From an uncultured Bdellovibrionales bacterium (lineage in GTDB: Bacteria > Bdellovibrionota > Bdellovibrionia > Bdellovibrionales > JAMPXM01), in the NCBI GenBank assembly GCA_937927435.1, contig CALBDW010000027.1, positions 1-14,194 on the forward strand: a stretch of DNA of 14,194 nucleotides, given 5' to 3'. Shown piece after piece: positions 12,408-14,194 of this stretch (within the stretch, counting starts at the first letter, position 1; the number at the start of each line of letters is the position of its first letter). The notes under the pieces are model-generated. The model did no database searches and was not told the DNA's origin. It saw only the letters and a list, made by a program, of their open reading frames with translations. Position numbers and translations under genes: made by a program.

Positions 12408-12448
12408 CAAATGCCGGTCCAACCTTTACAAAAAAGGCGGGGCATTTG
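12408..12448 (+). promoter_or_regulatory. 8-bp dyad next to the purH ribosome site (leader hairpin or operator)
   Basis: CAAATGCC (12408-12415) and GGCATTTG (12441-12448) are perfect inverted repeats 25 bp apart. Inside lies a second small hairpin, CCTTT-ACAAA-AAAGG (12423-12437). The outer stem ends directly before AGGAGG, so its folding could affect purH translation; as DNA it could be a repressor site. There is no T-run, so it is not an ordinary terminator for the mla operon. It does not resemble the E. coli PurR box. Confidence 0.4.
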
Positions 12449-12454
12449 AGGAGG
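12449..12454 (+). promoter_or_regulatory. purH ribosome binding site
   Basis: AGGAGG, 6 bases before ATG 12461, fixes the start. A TTG at 12446 in the same frame overlaps this site and is not used. Confidence 0.85.
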
Positions 12455-12460
12455 CAGCAG

Positions 12461-13975
12461 ATGTTTAAGAACGCACTGGTCAGCGTTTCCGACAAAACCG
12501 GTCTTATCGAGTTTTTAAAGCCGTACGTCGAAAAAGGAATGCGCGTGGTTTCCACCGGAGGTACGCTGAAGCATCTCCGAGATCAGGGAATCCAGGCGAT
12601 CGACATCAGCGAACAAACCGGCTTCCCCGAGGTTATGGGCGGCCGGGTGAAAACGCTCCATCCGCGTGTTCACATGGCCATTCTTTCTCGACTCGGAAAC
12701 GCCGAAGACGACGCTCTCCTCGCGAAAGAGGGGCTTGAGCCCTTTGATCTCGTCGTCGTGAATCTCTATCCGTTTGAACAGGCGCGGGCGCGCGGCGTTC
12801 AGGGAGACGAGCTCATTGAGTTCATCGACATCGGTGGTCCGAGCCTTCTTCGGGCGGCGGCGAAAAACCATGAGCGGTTGGCGGTGGTGTGCGATCCCCA
12901 CGATTACGAGTGGATCCAGTCGAAAAGCGAACTCACACGCGAAGACCGGCGCCGTTTGGCGGCGCGTGTATTCAAACACACGTCGGCTTATGACGATTTG
13001 ATCGCGAAATCCCTCGCTCCCGATGAAAACGAAGCCCCATTGACGTTGGTCGGGCGGCCGGTCTTGCCGCTTCGGTATGGCGAAAACCCGCATCAAAAAG
13101 CGTGGTGGTTCCGGCGACCCGAGGTTTCGAGCGGTTTGCATGACGCCCAAATCCTTCACGGTAAACCGCTCTCGTATAACAACATTCTTGATATCGATGC
13201 GGCACTTCTGTCGGTGCGTGAATTCAAAGAACCCGCGGCGGTCGCCGTGAAACACAATAACCCTTGTGGGGTCGGAACTCACTCCACGGTTGTGGGCGCC
13301 GTGTCTCGGGCGATCCAGGCCGATCCGGTGAGTGTCTTCGGCGGAATTATCGCAGTCAACCGCACGATCGATCTCGCTTCTGCCGAGGAAATGGCGAAGA
13401 TCTTCCTCGAATGCATCATCGCTCCGGGGTTTGAAGCCGACGCCCTTGAACGGCTCAAAAAGAAAAAAGACCTACGCCTTCTCGAATGGCCGCAAATGCT
13501 CGAGCGTCGGAACGAACTGCAGTTCCGGACCATCAGCGGCGGATTTCTGGTGCAGACCTCCGACCAAACCGGCGAATGGTCGAGCTCGTGGCGCATTTTG
13601 GGGCAGGAGCCCGGCGAAAGCGTTAAATCTGATTTAGTTTTATCTTGGAAGGTCTGCGCCATGTTGAAAAGCAACGCGATCGCCATCGCCGCTGACGGGC
13701 GCACTGTTGGTCTCGGAATGGGACAGGTCAACCGGGTGGATGCCGTTGAGCAGGCGATCGCCCGCATGCGCAAGCACCATCCCGACGTTCGAGAGCCTGT
13801 TTTAGCAAGCGACGCGTTCTTTCCTTTTCCGGATTCAGTGGAACTGGCGGCCCAAGCTGGGGTACGCTGGATTATACAGCCAGGCGGATCGATCCGTGAC
13901 GAAGAGGTGTTCGCGCGGGCGAGCGAACTCGGGATCAATATGGTGATCACGGGTACTCGACATTTCCGTCATTGA
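12461..13975 (+). CDS. purH: Bifunctional AICAR transformylase / IMP cyclohydrolase
   Basis: PurH carries out the last two steps of purine synthesis: formylation of AICAR with 10-formyl-tetrahydrofolate, then ring closure to IMP. The 504-residue cytoplasmic protein has the N-terminal cyclohydrolase (MGS-like) domain, with ALVSVSDKTGL (5-15), STGGT (31-35), GGRVKTLHPRVH (60-71) and NLYPFE. The C-terminal transformylase domain shows RYGENPHQ (205-212), VKHNNPCG with the Lys264/His265 pair, SVFGGIIAVN, LKSNAIAI, ASDAFFPFPDS, and the final QPGGSIRDEEV and ITGTRHFRH. All core motifs look intact. The loop after VKTLHP reads RVHMAIL where many homologues have KVHGGIL. It stands 83 bp after mlaD, so it may be read through from the operon or have its own control at the leader dyad. 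Confidence 0.96.
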   Translation: MFKNALVSVSDKTGLIEFLKPYVEKGMRVVSTGGTLKHLRDQGIQAIDISEQTGFPEVMGGRVKTLHPRVHMAILSRLGNAEDDALLAKEGLEPFDLVVVNLYPFEQARARGVQGDELIEFIDIGGPSLLRAAAKNHERLAVVCDPHDYEWIQSKSELTREDRRRLAARVFKHTSAYDDLIAKSLAPDENEAPLTLVGRPVLPLRYGENPHQKAWWFRRPEVSSGLHDAQILHGKPLSYNNILDIDAALLSVREFKEPAAVAVKHNNPCGVGTHSTVVGAVSRAIQADPVSVFGGIIAVNRTIDLASAEEMAKIFLECIIAPGFEADALERLKKKKDLRLLEWPQMLERRNELQFRTISGGFLVQTSDQTGEWSSSWRILGQEPGESVKSDLVLSWKVCAMLKSNAIAIAADGRTVGLGMGQVNRVDAVEQAIARMRKHHPDVREPVLASDAFFPFPDSVELAAQAGVRWIIQPGGSIRDEEVFARASELGINMVITGTRHFRH

Positions 13976-13989
13976 TTTTGAGTGATTCT

Positions 13990-13993
13990 GGAG
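13990..13993 (+). promoter_or_regulatory. Ribosome binding site supporting a TTG start at 14001
   Basis: GGAG, 7 bases before TTG 14001. The in-frame stop TGA at 13983-13985 rules out any start further upstream than 13986. Confidence 0.55.
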
Positions 13994-14000
13994 ATTGGTT

Positions 14001-14194
14001 TTGAGCGGCGGGAGCGGGCAGCAACAAGCGGTATGGTTGGTGAAATCGGGGGGTAAAATCCTCGGTCCCTATACCGAGAGTGAATTGTGCGCGAAGATCC
14101 GGAGCCGGGAAGTCCTTGTGATCGATGAAGTCACTTTGCCGATGTCCCGTTGGCGTGTCATCCGGGATGAGCCGGCGTTCGCGGCTGTCGTGGA
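14001..14194 (+). CDS. GYF_2-like domain protein, N-terminal part (3' end cut)
   Basis: Only the first 64 codons are in the window. After a Gly/Ser/Gln-rich start the sequence reads VWLVKSGGKILGPYTESEL ... DEVTLPMSRWRVIRD. The order of aromatic, Gly-Pro-Tyr, ESEL-type helix and a later Trp resembles the GYF_2 (DUF4339) domain found at the N-terminus of bacterial regulatory or membrane proteins, where it is thought to bind peptides or partner proteins. The start is TTG, supported by GGAG 7 bases upstream; the gene follows purH by 25 bp and may share its transcript. What lies downstream, and hence the function, cannot be seen here. Confidence 0.55.
   Translation, partial: MSGGSGQQQAVWLVKSGGKILGPYTESELCAKIRSREVLVIDEVTLPMSRWRVIRDEPAFAAVV

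Noticed and set aside
12515..13282. Open frame of 255 codons on the minus strand opposite purH
   Set aside because: It is a shadow of a clearly conserved gene, with no motif and no plausible start signal.
1..14194. tRNA, rRNA, CRISPR array, transposase or attachment site
   Set aside because: None was recognised on either strand; the only repeats found are the Cys-rich unit pair and short hairpins.

Overview
The window looks like chromosomal DNA of a diderm (Gram-negative), moderately GC-rich bacterium. A Bdellovibrionota or other former deltaproteobacterial lineage fits best. The hints are a fibre protein with an S74 intramolecular chaperone, a degenerate histidine kinase of the 'KEPLLAILGH' type, a degenerate GGDEF protein, and a minimal MlaEFD set with a long MlaD. 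No ribosomal RNA or marker gene is present, so this placement is inference.

Left part (1-2544) is accessory, surface-oriented DNA. It holds the 3' part of a trimeric-fibre-like protein ending in a Peptidase_S74 chaperone, a strong hairpin, and an AT-rich spacer with a promoter-like segment. A secreted cysteine-rich protein with no recognised function follows. A promoterless-looking or weakly promoted fragment then repeats the last 68 residues of that protein (29 of 68 identical, ungapped) and is probably a truncated paralogue. The middle of the repeat suggests two compensating frameshifts in the longer gene.

Middle (2548-4490) holds nadB (L-aspartate oxidase, de novo NAD synthesis) on the minus strand, convergent with the fragment. 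A gene-free region of about 320 bp separates nadB from the next, divergent operon. It contains several hairpins and an intrinsic terminator with no assigned upstream gene.

Right part (4491-12377) is one tightly packed plus-strand operon: sensor-kinase-like protein, receiver-GAF-like-GGDEF protein, alanine racemase (alr), mlaE, mlaF and mlaD. Four consecutive junctions are 4-bp ATGA overlaps. The kinase-like protein has no phosphoacceptor histidine, the receiver has lost part of its acidic pocket, and the GGDEF domain has lost its metal and guanine ligands but keeps an RxxD inhibitory-site motif. The first two genes therefore read as non-catalytic signalling proteins joined to envelope-building genes (D-alanine for peptidoglycan, lipid transport between membranes). 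MlaD carries a C-terminal beta-rich domain that may be an outer-membrane barrel, so the transporter may span the envelope without MlaA and MlaC; neither is in the window.

The window ends with purH, preceded by a perfect 8-bp dyad next to its ribosome binding site, and the 5' end of a GYF_2-like gene cut by the window edge. No tRNA, rRNA, CRISPR array, insertion sequence or transposase was seen.
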